From NCBI GenBank assembly GCA_030737835.1, contig JAUJYN010000042.1, forward strand, positions 301,590 to 365,589: 64,000 nucleotides of DNA. The letters run 5' to 3'. Positions within the stretch are counted from its first letter, which is position 1. Every line of letters starts with the position of its first letter. Positions 36,863 to 46,742 of the stretch are shown one piece after another. Origin of the DNA: Acorus gramineus. Lineage: Eukaryota > Streptophyta > Magnoliopsida > Acorales > Acoraceae. Made by a program: the position numbers and the translations under genes. The notes under the pieces are model-generated. The model was not told where the DNA came from, made no database searches, and saw nothing but the letters and a program-made list of their open reading frames with translations.

Positions 36863-38117
36863 ATGGGACCAGAATATGAGATCCTAGTTATTATGGTGAT
36901 GTATTTCATACAGGATCATCTTGATCAACATTGGGCACGAAGAGTAGTTCATGATTCTAGTTTGAGTGGGGCTGAGTATATGAGGGCGATACTTGATGGA
37001 CACCCACGCCCGTGTCTTGATTTATTTCGCATGGGACAACATGTGTTCAAAGAATTGGTTAAATTATTCCGAGATGAAGGATGGTTGAAAGACACAAATA
37101 ACATGTTCATCGAAGAACAAGTGGGGATATTCCTCCTGATTGTTGGACATAACGCAAGGAACAAAGTATGCCAGGACCGTTTCCAACACTCCGGTGAGAC
37201 CATATCTCGATACTTCAGGAAGGTCCTAAAGGCTTGCTTGAAACTGAGCGAACGAAATATCCAACCACCCGATTTATCCCAAACACCTAACCAAATTTTA
37301 AACAGTTCAAGATTTTACCCCGCGTTCAAGGTATGATCAAGAGGTTTAAAAAGGTTTGCAATAACATGTTATCATGAAATTAAATCTCCACATCATTAGT
37401 GAAAGAGAACTCATTTGGGTTATTAATATGTTTTTATAGGATTGCATCGGAGCGCTAGATGGAACTCTTGTGCATGCAATCATTGCTAGGGATAACCAAG
37501 TGCCATACAGGGGCCGGAAGGGGGATTGCATGCAAAATGTGCTTGCTGTCTGCTCTTTTGACATGCTTTTCACTTATGTTATGGCCGGGTGGGAAGGAAT
37601 AGCCCATGACTCGCGGATCCTCTCTGAGACCATCCGAGACCCTTCCAAACTGTTTTCAATGCCCCTCCTGAGAAAATATTATCTAGTTGATGCTGGATAT
37701 ACAAATAAAAGGGGATTTCTTACACCTTACCGTAACGTGAGGTATTGGTTGGGAGATTATAGGGGGCGTTCAACGCCACAAAATAAAGAGGAGGTGTTCA
37801 ATCAATTGCACTCATCATTGAGGAACGTAATCGAACGAACATTTGGTGTGTGGAAGGCACGGTTCCCCATCTTGAAGAAGATGGCATCCTATCCATTCGA
37901 TATCCAAGTACGCATAGTTCCCGCAACTATGGCTATTCACAATTTAATTAGAAAGCAAAATCTAGTTGATAGCTTATTCGAGCAGTTTCAGAATACCACT
38001 GTTGATGAGGATCGTGCACTTGAGCAGTTATACCCTACTGTCCGCCCCGACAACGATCAACTAGAAATGAATCAAACGCGGGATCAGATTGCCAATATGC
38101 TAATGTCTAGGCGTTGA
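36863..38117 (+). CDS. PIF/Harbinger DDE_4 transposase (HARBI1-like)
   Basis: Nuclease that cuts out and inserts the element. Two exons, 36863-37330 and 37440-38117, are joined across a 109-bp intron (CAAG|GTATGA to ATAG|GATTGC) in phase 0, giving 381 residues, near the usual 380-430. Residues 81-125 (EEQVGIFLLIVGHNARN, then RFQHSGETISRYF) match the N-terminal helix-turn-helix region of plant PIF transposases. Catalytic acidic residues are visible: D163 in GALDGT, D240 in LVDAGY and E288 in NVIERTFG. The 47 residues between D240 and E288 fit the DD47E signature. The conserved GWEG-AHDSRIL block is at 206-217. I see no stop or frameshift. The ATG at 36863 follows TTTTAG, so an untranslated exon upstream is possible. 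Confidence 0.93.
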
Positions 38118-38193
38118 TGCAATGTTATGTCGTACTCTTGTATGTATGTACATTATAATGCTATATGTATAATGTGTAGACATTTTTGACAGC

Positions 38194-38616
38194 ATGAAGA
38201 ACATCCAAGGTGACATTCACTGTGCTTGTGGCCGAGGACCAATGACTCTTCATATGGCACGGACAGATAAGAACTACGGCCGTTGGTTTTTGAGGTGCCC
38301 TGCTGGATTGGTGCGCGTACTAATAACTTCACTACAAGCATTCATATAATACCATTAAATTTATTATGTGTTTCTTAAATGATTTGTGTATTTCGCTTGT
38401 ATGCAGGACCACCGTAATTCTTTCATGTGGGTGGATACAATGCGTAGGATGGGAGGGGTCGAGGATAACCAACCACCAAACCAAAACAAGGTGGAGAAGG
38501 AAAGTTCAGGTCCACGGCCAATGGGGTTAATGATATTCGGATGTTGCGCATGCTTCTGTATCATGTTGTTGGTTTTTGTTATCTTTATCTTGCTTTTAAT
38601 CTTAGCTATTAAGTGA
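38194..38616 (+). CDS. Small zf-GRF zinc-finger protein with C-terminal membrane segment
   Basis: Predicted 108-residue protein from two exons (38194-38310 and 38407-38616) around a 96-bp intron (TTG|GTGCGC to ATGCAG|GAC), in phase. Exon 1 has HCACGRG, then TDKNYGRWFLRCP, the core of the zf-GRF fold (paired Cys, N-x-G-R-x-F, then Cys). Exon 2 supplies F-x-W-V-D (residues 45-49), and H41 may replace the usual fourth Cys. Residues 80-107 are strongly hydrophobic, ending LLLILAIK, a likely C-terminal membrane anchor. zf-GRF modules bind nucleic acid in other proteins, and short plant proteins of this layout exist, but this one's role is unknown. It lies 76 bp after the transposase stop, on the same strand, inside the TIRs. 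It could be a captured host gene or a true third element gene. Confidence 0.72.
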
Positions 38617-39426
38617 CTGTAGCACTTTCATTAATCTACGCTTGTCTGTACATATTCAATGCCTACCAAAAAATATATTAACAGCTGTAGGATAATGATG
38701 TAACATTATTAGGACCTCTATGGAGCAGTCAACATTGTAACGTATTCAGGATACGCGATGTTTCGAAGTGTTGAAATCCCCAAATCATGTTTTTTTTGCT
38801 CCTTATGTCGGACCAACTAATATATTATTAGCCTCTTTCTTGTCTATGTGGACTCTTCTTCTCTGAGAAACTGGGTTATTATGTGTATATTCATGGTAGT
38901 TTATGCAATATACCTTGTCCTAGCAATGATGTAGTTTATTTTTTTGCTCTCCCTGTTATTCAACAATGGCATTTTCCAAATTTTTGTGCTCCATATTATT
39001 CTTTGCAATCTCCACAGATAGATGGAAATTTATAATTATCAGAGTTAATGTACAGTTTTAATGAAAATTATTTGTTTTTCATGTGTAACCAATCCACAAA
39101 AATATTTAATTGTTCTACATAGGGCATTTGTGGTTGATGTATTTAATGGAAAAAAGCATTAATATTTAATATCTCAAAGCATGTTTTCATGTTTTCAACC
39201 AAACATCAAAATAGCATTCAGCACTTATAAAATAGACCGAAATACCCTCCTAATAAGCACATATGTTAAGTGGTCAACCAAACACACTTATCTAAATAAC
39301 TGCATAATATTTTCTGCTGAACCAAACACTTTTTTTTCTGAACTCTTAAAGATTATCAGCATAACCTCTTTCTGCACTTATTAATCAATACTTAAAATCC
39401 GCATTCCGCTGCAGCCAAACGCCGCC
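38617..39426. other. Harbinger right non-coding end
   Basis: About 0.8 kb, AT-rich, with no gene that I can support. It ends in the right TIR (39409-39426), and the subterminal part has scattered CCAAACA motifs like those near the left end. Confidence 0.6.
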
Positions 39427-39797
39427 TTAGATTTTCAATAAGAGTACTCCAACTCCCGCAAGTGGCTAAAAGCCAAAATTTTAGCGACTCCGATCAAAAA
39501 ATTAAAAGGCCCTGAATGACCCAGATGTGACCAAGGCTTAACCGAAATGGCTCCAAATGGCACAAGCATAACATCCGGGTTTGACCGTTACTGGATTTCA
39601 GTGGGTGAGATATTTTCGTGTGTGTGGTGCTTCTCCGCATGCTTCCCAATAAAGCAAAAATAAGTGGTTGAGTGAGGGGAGCCTAACCCTAACCTCACCA
39701 CCCCCTTATGGTAACCCCAAAACACTATTTGGACATCGAAATGACCATTTTGCCCTCTCTCTCTCCCCCTCTCTCCCAACTCGTGGATCTCTCTTTC

Positions 39798-42684
39798 TGT
39801 TATATATGTGTCACTTTTTGCCTTCTGGTAACCATTGGGACATTCTGGCAGTTTTTTAGTTTTTTTCATTTTTCGATCGGAACCGCTAAAATTTTGGACT
39901 GTTAGCTATCATCCTGAGTTTGAGGACTCTGATTGAAAATATAACTGCATATTATGTGTCCTGGTGCCATTTCAAGCCACTCACGAAAATTTCATCGAAT
40001 TCCGGTAACGTTTCAGAATTTCGCAGTTCCGAAGCGTATCCGGGTTTTGACCGAGCGAGAAGTCATTGGGAGACTTGACTTGGTCAATTGGTTTTGGATT
40101 TTAGTGTGGTTGGGTTGACTAGGGTCAAATCTCACCTAAGTGCATTTAAACCTAATCTAACCTAACTTAACCTAATCTTTTTTTCACTAAGTGGTGAGTG
40201 TGTGAGGTGTGTGTGTGGTCCCCTTTAAGTCCACGCCTAGGAATAGGATTTTCCCCTATTCATCATCTTCTCCACTCAATCTCTCTCTCCTCCTCTCTTT
40301 AAATCCCCCATATGATCTAGCTAGAGGGGTTAAAATCAAAAACCCTAAGAAGAGAAAGGATAGGTATTGTCCCGATCTGTCTTCCGGTGGTCTCGGATTC
40401 GAATTCCCTCATGTGTGACCCCTTCTCATGGTCTCTTTTCTCCTCTGATTTCAGCCCTCTTAGGCTGAGTTGAAGGCTTGGTGGTGGTATTTCGGTGCGC
40501 GAAGAGCACCCGATCTCCTTCCCTTCCCTTCCTCTCCTTTGGGTGAGTTTCCTTTCCTTCCATTTCTTGTCTAGATGTTTGTTTAGGTGTGTTTTTGGGA
40601 GTGAAAGATGTGTTTGGTGGTTTGGGGGCTGTTGGAGGGGTTGTTGGAGGGATGAGAGGGGTGGTAGAGCCGGCTCGGGCAGTGCGGGCTCCTTGGCGCA
40701 GGCAGGCAGGCAGGCAGTGCGGGCTCGTCGCGCGTAGGTAGGCGGGCAGGCTGGCAGGAACTGGGCGCGTGCTGCCGAGCGCGCTAGGCGCGGGCTGTCG
40801 GGCGTGCGCGTGGGCGCGTGCGGGTGCTGCGCAGGGGGCGCAGGGCGAGCGGGGAGTGCATGCGGGGCACTGCGTCGGGGCGCAGTGCGGGCGGGTGTGC
40901 GCACGAGGCTCTGGGCTGGGTCGCAGTGCGCGCGGGTGCATCCGGGGCAGGACGCGCGGTGCGCACGGGCGCGCGCGTGCGTGCGTCCGAGCGTGCGGTG
41001 TGTCTGGCCTCGCGGGCTGGGCGCGGCAACGTGTCTGGGCGTGCGGCAGGGGCTCGGCCGCGTGTCTGGGCATGCGGGCAGGGGGCTCGGCAGTGCGTCT
41101 GGGCGCGCGGGCTGGAGCGCGGCTGTGCGCCCGGGGCGGGTGGCCGTGCGTACGGTTGCCCGGGGGTTCGGGTGAGTCGGGGTGCTCGGACTCGCGTGCG
41201 TACGGGCCGTATGTACGCTTGTCCGAGTGTTGGGTATTTTTAGTGTATTTTTGTATGTATTTGTGTATTTTACTCACCGTGTTAAATACCTGTCTTGCAG
41301 ATCTTGACGGACGGTCACGCGACGACCCGGGTATTGGTGAGTGGGACAATCCAACCCAGTAGGGAGGCGCTATATGCACTTGGGCGTATACCGTCCTCCC
41401 CTGGGGCACCATAGTTTAATATTAACTTGTATAATATGTAATCTATGCAAGCATGATTGTTATGTAGTATGCATGCCACCCTAGACCTTGTATGTTAGGG
41501 ACTTGCACCCTTAGGATATGTGTAAGAGCCATGCATCCTGACACCATGTTTTCATGCTAGGAAAACCTCGACCTATGCATGTGTCCTATTAGTTTAATTT
41601 ATTAAATTAAATGCGAACTTATGGTATTTTAGCATGCCTTAGGGAATATTATAAGGGGCCTTGCGAGGTCAGCATTGAGACCCGGGCTAGGGTACTCCGT
41701 GTTCCTTGTTTGGTTGTCGGGATATCCTATATCGGGACCTCATGCTGCCCTCCCGAGGTTTCTTTTCCCAATAATATTATAATATGTGTCTCCCCGCATC
41801 TTAGTTATGCGCCCTAGAGGAATTTTGAGGAATTCACGACATTTATAAGTTGAGATCGGTTGGCGGATCCAAGTGGATCGTATACGTGTGGATAGGCTGT
41901 TTCTTTTCCCTTCGTTGGATCCGTATAGAGACTGCCCCAGCATTAGATAGGCCTTCCTGACAAAGGGCTCCCATCAGTAGGCACCTCCTGATTTAAGTTC
42001 GGACTGTGCTGAATTGTGGGAGTGGACCAGGCGGCCTACGGAGTGGAGGAGAGACTATCGGTGGACCAAGGGTGATTAACAGCCTAGTCAGTCCCAATAT
42101 CCTATGTCCCCTATTGGAGGGTGAGGGTGAGGGTGTGGTAGGTCAGCGATGTCGCGACCCACTGGTTTTGTGTATTTCCTGCCACTTAGAGGTTTTGATT
42201 TAATTGTGGTTAATACAAATTGTGATGCATGGGTTGTGCTATTCACTGAGCGTGTGGCTCACCCCTCGCATAATTTTTGTCCAGTTATTACTGAGTCGTA
42301 CTTGAAGGAGGAGCTCCCCGTGGCACTTCATCAGTAGCGGAGCAGCGCCACGTCCCGCGAGTGTTAGAGGCCATCAACATCCTTTCTTTTGATTGTATGT
42401 ATTATATTTCCGTGCTTGGGCACTCGTTTGTATATTACTTGGGCGTATTTGTGTATATTGGCTCTCACAGGACAGTTGATTATGTATCGAGTCTGTAGTA
42501 TGTTTTTGAATTACAGACTCAGTCTTTTGGCTTCCGCTATCTGTGTATATATCATGTCAGCCTTGCTTTCGTCTGTGTTGTCATTTTAGTTGTTGTTTAG
42601 AGTATATTATTGATCTCATGTATAGACTGCTGATATCATGTATACACTTGCCGCGTCCCGGGGACGGCCGCCCTGGGGCGTGAC
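39798..42684 (+). mobile_element. Solo family-A LTR inside the B 5' LTR
   Basis: It runs from TGTTATATATGTGTCAC to GGGGCGTGACA, 2887 bp. The flanks CTTTC and CTTGG are not a clean 5-bp duplication, and compared with 50370-50400 the target also lacks a few bases. It lacks the clear TATA box of other A copies (the stretch reads AGGATTTTCCCC), but keeps the CpG-rich tract (about 40660-41200), the TTGCAG acceptor (41300), one 110-bp module and a single GGGTGA block (42119-42140). Confidence 0.85.
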
Positions 42685-42869
42685 ACTTGGTCTCCTTTTC
42701 CTCTCTTTGTGTGTGGAGAAGGAGGAGGAAGAAGCAAAGGAAGGAGAGGTGAAGGAGGAAGTGCAAGGTGTGTGTGTTTGTGCATGTGTTGTTGTTGTTG
42801 TGGTTTCTCCTCTCTCAAGCACCCTCTCATGTCTTCCCCCCCCCCCTGATTTGCAGCCAAAGAAGGCTG

Positions 42870-42916
42870 AGGAGGGCTGTGGAGGTGGTGGTAGTGGTGG
42901 TGGTGGTGGTGGTTGA
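42870..42916 (+). repeat. GGT microsatellite in B LTR
   Basis: Run of GGT triplets with a few GTA and GGA interruptions. The matching block in the intact LTR (50578-50612) is shorter, and short GGT-type (CCACCA) runs also occur in reverse copies (21525-21551 and about 59950-59973). Confidence 0.9.
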
Positions 42917-43566
42917 GGTGGTTGCGGGTGCATCGAGGGCCCCCGAATCTCCCCCCTTCAATCCCCCTCCCTAGGTGAGCTCTTCCCCTTCTTTTCTTGG
43001 TTTTTTCATGGCTTAGGGGTTGTGGGGAAGTCATGCATGCTAGGTAGTTGGTTTAGGGTGAGTGAGAAGTGTGGGGGAGGGGTTAAAGGGGTTAAAAGGG
43101 TGCTGGGCGCGCGTGCGGGTCTGTCTGCGCGCGTGCGCGCAGAGGGGCCCTGGCAGGCGCAGGCAGGCGCGTGCACGTGCGGGAGGAGCGGGCGCGCGGG
43201 TGCGCGTGGACGCTGGCAGCGAGCGGGGTGCGCGCGGGGCAGTGCGTCTGGGCGTGCGCTTGGGCATGTGGCAGGGTGCCAGTGCGCGCGCGCGCGTGCG
43301 TGCGCGTGCTGGGGAATGTGTGGGGCTGCCCAAGGTGTCGGGCAGGTGCTGGGGCACTTGGGCATATGTGCGTACGCGCGTGCTCGCATGCGTGCGAGCC
43401 CGTATGCATGCATGACTAAGTCTTAGGCATTTCTAGTAATTTCTAAGTGTTATAATGTGTTGTTACTCACCAAATTTGATGCCCTTACCTTACAGATCTC
43501 GTCGGATGGGATGCGCGAGGTCCCGGGTTGAGGTGAGTGGTTTGGTCCAATCCCCCCCCCCTCTCG

Positions 43567-43645
43567 AGATGCGCTCGACGCGCGTAGTCGTGCGTCGCGC
43601 ATCGATGGGGCGTCCTAGCTATACTACTTGTGTAGATAAGTAGTA
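43567..43645 (+). other. Two conserved hairpins in B LTR
   Basis: The first pairs GATGCGC with GCGCATC, plus an inner GACGC/GCGTC. The second pairs ATACTACTT with AAGTAGTAT around an 8-nt loop. The same pair occurs in the intact B LTR (about 51271-51350) and in reverse in the truncated copy (about 21100-21180). The first one is also in the mosaic LTR (about 59150-59190). Confidence 0.7.
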
Positions 43646-45962
43646 TGACCATGCTTAGACTATAATATGTTAGATATCTTGCATGCTAGGCTTATATTAC
43701 ATGTATTGTATCAATGTATGAATGATTGTGTTGCATGCGCCCCTCTAGTATGGGCATGTATTGCTGTAATGTGTATTGATGTATAGAATATGGCATGCCT
43801 TAGGTAGTATTGTAATACTACTCCCACCATATTAATTTGAATATCCAGCATGATTAAGTCTGTGTTAATAACGGGCACCTACGTAATATTCTCTGCGATA
43901 AGACTCGAGGGCGTGGTATAGTTATTGCGCCCATGCTAATGGGGTAAAGCTATGACCAACTTCAAGAGATGATGATCTCTCTCGCCCTCTCCCTCTGCAC
44001 GGACTGAGTAAGTAGATGCGATTTCCTACTCGACTCAGGTTCGTTTGGAATATTGGCATGCACCTGTTAGTTCGCGAGATTGCGCTTGACCCTTACCTTT
44101 TAAGTTGGTGATATCCAACGCATGCTTAAGTTAGGCCTTGTGTGCTTATGTGATTAATGACCATGTATGCATGTTGTATGATTTATTATGATGTAAATCT
44201 ATGATTAGGGAGTATCCCTATGATTAATTGATATGTGATCGTGCATATGGTTCATGCACATAACTAAGATTAAATTCACCTATAAAATAAATGCGCATGT
44301 TAAAACTAATTAGGCCTATCTGAAATAGGCGTGGGTATGACCCGTTGTCGGGTTGTACCTTATTAGTCAGAGCGCTAGCGATGTAATCGCCCCCGTGCAT
44401 CCGAGCGATGCACTCGTTTGGAATTCAAAAGAATTCATTATCTTATCGGTTTTGTTAAAACCGGTAGTTGTGGCATTAAGCTAGGCCTACCTGTGCTAGG
44501 CGTGTATATGAACCGCCTGTTGGGATATGTGCCTTGGGATTATTTCTACGTGAGAGCAGAGGCAACCCCCTTGTGTCCGAGTGACGCAACCGTGTGGGAG
44601 TACAATAGTATTCGATATCATCGATATGTGATTATCGATAGTAGTTGTTTTTTCATTGGGTTCGCTTTGCGAACATGGAGTGTTTCCTCCCAATGTTGTC
44701 CGTGTTGAAGCGGGCCGGGTTAAAGCTGTCCTGACAGAGGGCTCCCATCCGTAGGTACCACCGATGCGTTCGGAAACGTACTGATCGTGGGAGTATACCA
44801 AGTAAAGGCTACCCGGGAGAGGGCTAACGAATGATATTGCGAGCGTGGAATCGTTCTCCCTTTCGTTGGATCCGATGTAGGAACTTCCCGGCGTTGGAAA
44901 AGCTGTCCTGACAGAGGGCTCCCATCCGTAGGTACCACCGAGGCGTTCGGAAGCGTACTGATCGTGGGAGTATACCAGGTAGTGACTACCCGGGGAAAGG
45001 GCTACCGGTGGACCAAGGGTGTAGAGGAGTCTAATCTCTCCAAAAGTCCTATGTCACCTGTAAAGGGTGAGGGTGAGGATGAGGTGAAGACACGTCGCCG
45101 CGTGACCCATTCGTGGTTCGTCCGTTCCCATAGTTGTTGGGTCTGGTTGCGTATCGATGTTCAAAGACATCGTTGGGCAGTTATCTCGATGTAGATGATT
45201 TAGTAGTGTTGTGTTGACCAGTAATTCAGGGTTTCGTCGACCAACGGTATGGTCTCTCCCCAAGAGACCAAGAGTCTCTTTCCGGGAGTGAGGGTGAGGG
45301 TGAGGTTGGTGATCCAGTAGTGTGGTGTGGACAAGTAATCCCGGGTCTCCTCGACCAACGGTATGGTCTCTCCCCAAAAACCCAAGAGTCTTCCTCCGGG
45401 AGTGAGGGTGAGGGTGAGGTTGGTCGCGCCGCCGCGTGACCCATTTATCCATTGGGTTTCTACCCATGTTTTTCCTAGAAAGAAAATTGTGTTAGCATTG
45501 AACTGTTGTATGGTGATTGGTTTCCAGCCACTCACTGAGCTTGTTGCTCACCCCTCGCATACTGTTTCTTTTCAGGGGCAGTGTTGGGCGTGGAGCGGGA
45601 GCTTTCCTGTGGCGTGGTTTTACGGGCGTGGAGCGTTCTTCCGGCAAGTGGCTAGTGCGAGGCTGTCAGCAGTCCTAGAGACATTTTATGTATTGTAAAT
45701 CGTGGATGTGGCACATGTTGTATTTTATTTGGACTGGACTTGGCTCTCACAGTTCAGTGATTGTGTATTCGAGTTTGCAATAATGTTTTTTGATTTACAG
45801 ACATTGTTTATATATTATGCTTCCACTTTTCAGTCAGTTATCATTATCTTGCTTTGGCACCTTGTGTATTGTTGTTGGTGCTTTATTGACCTCAGGTATT
45901 GATAGCTGATATTCAATTATTGCCACGTCTCAGGGACGGCCGCCCTGGAGCGTGAAAAAAGT

Positions 45963-45973
45963 TGGTATCAGAG
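45963..45973 (+). promoter_or_regulatory. Primer binding site, tRNA-iMet
   Basis: TGGTATCAGAG, the standard plant retrotransposon PBS complementary to the 3' end of initiator-Met tRNA, lies six bases after the B LTR end. It fixes the LTR boundary and element orientation. Confidence 0.93.
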
Positions 45974-46072
45974 TTTGGTCATGTCAGAACCTAAGTCTTG
46001 TCGTATAGATGATGAGTCGTAGGATTGCCATCCGAGTACTCTTGTTTTAGAAGTATATCTTAGGTTGCTGGC

Positions 46073-46742
46073 ATGCCTCCTCGCATCCGTTGACGTGGAC
46101 GTGACCCCCCTGGACCCACCCTTAAGTTGTCGACTGGGTCAACTGAATAGGGTCAGTTGTTGGATCTCTTGTGGTGGGATTAAGTCTTGGTAGGAGATTC
46201 CAGCCCAGTAGTATGATAGTGATGAATTGGTCGCAATTTCTAAGGTATGGATTGCGTCTCGATAATAGAGCTTCTTTCCCGAGCATCGGTATTGCTCGTA
46301 ACCATGGAGTTCGCGTGCAGTGCCAGTTTCACGTTTTGAGGATGTGGAGTATGGCTCATTAAGGGGTGATGTCTTCTTTCAGCCTTCCTACTCAGGATTA
46401 AGGGGCCTTGCGGGGTCACCGTTGAGACTCGAGCTAGGGTACTCCGTGTTCCTTGTTTGGTTGTTGGGATATCCTATATCGGGACCTCAGGGTCCCATCC
46501 CAAGGTTTCTTTTCCCAGTCAAGGAAAAGAAGGTGCTGTAGCGAGTGGTGATGTGTACGATCAGGATTGGGTACATCCTATTGTAGCTTAGTGGGCGATT
46601 GCTTGTGGACTGGGTTCCATAGTGGCATCTGGAGTCGCTTCGATATATCATTGCGTGTTGTAGCTGCCCAATTGAGGCCAGAGCCCTGTGAGGTGCTCCC
46701 AGATACTATGCTTGTTGGTGCGCCCATATGGCAGAGATAGTG
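46073..46742 (+). pseudogene. gag leader and start, decayed
   Basis: After the PBS an ATG opens MPPRIR and stops at once. R/P-rich starts of this kind are common in Ty3/gypsy gag. No long frame follows, and no zinc knuckle is visible. At about 46403-46513 the sequence is replaced by a piece matching the A LTR. The remnant ends where the reverse A LTR begins at 46743. Confidence 0.5.
46403..46513 (+). repeat. A-LTR module embedded in gag region
   Basis: About 110 bp, from AAGGGGCCTTGCG to AAGGTTTCTTTTCCC, closely match 41653-41768 of an A LTR, including the core GGTACTCCGTGTTCCTTG. There are no LTR ends or visible TSD around it. The same block is present once or twice in each A LTR. Confidence 0.75.

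Larger units (their letters stand above)
25590..39426 (+). mobile_element. PIF/Harbinger DNA transposon with TTA TSD
   Basis: The left end GGCGGTGTTTGGTGCA and the right end TGCAGCCAAACGCCGCC are imperfect inverted repeats. Both are flanked by TTA (25587-25589 and 39427-39429), the target preference of PIF/Harbinger. The element encodes a Myb/SANT-like protein (35423-36414), a DDE_4 transposase (36863-38117) and a zf-GRF/TM protein (38194-38616), all forward. Without the nested 5.8-kb retrotransposon (26994-32758, plus its 5-bp TSD) it would be about 8.07 kb. Because it interrupts the reverse B LTR, it is younger than that LTR. Confidence 0.95.
20577..39573 (-). mobile_element. Truncated reverse family-B LTR, split by two insertions
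   Basis: The pieces 20577-21779, 25243-25589 and 39427-39573 together match family B read in reverse. The last piece ends in CATAACA at 39573, the complement of the B LTR start (TGTTATGCCTGTGTCA at 49910). The next five bases are TCCGG, which in the intact B LTR lie inside GCATCCGGGTTTGG, so this LTR sits within another B LTR. The satellite side has lost about 1.8 kb of the LTR 3' half, so the left TSD copy cannot be checked. It is split by the solo A LTR (21780-25242) and the Harbinger element (25590-39426). Confidence 0.85.
39574..45957 (+). repeat. 5' LTR of family B, lacking its start, with nested A LTR
   Basis: 39574-39797 and 42685-45957 align with 50145-50395 and 50396-53659 of the intact B LTR. 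The first ~235 bp of the LTR are absent. The end reads GGAGCGTGAAAA instead of GGCGTGACA, a C-to-A change in the terminal CA. It holds a GGT microsatellite, a CpG-rich tract (about 43100-43400), the mini-exon with TTACAG (about 43494) and GTGAGT, two hairpins (43567-43645), a duplicated GGCTCCCATC stem module and GGGTGA-rich blocks (45066-45080, 45290-45305, 45401-45420). Confidence 0.88.
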
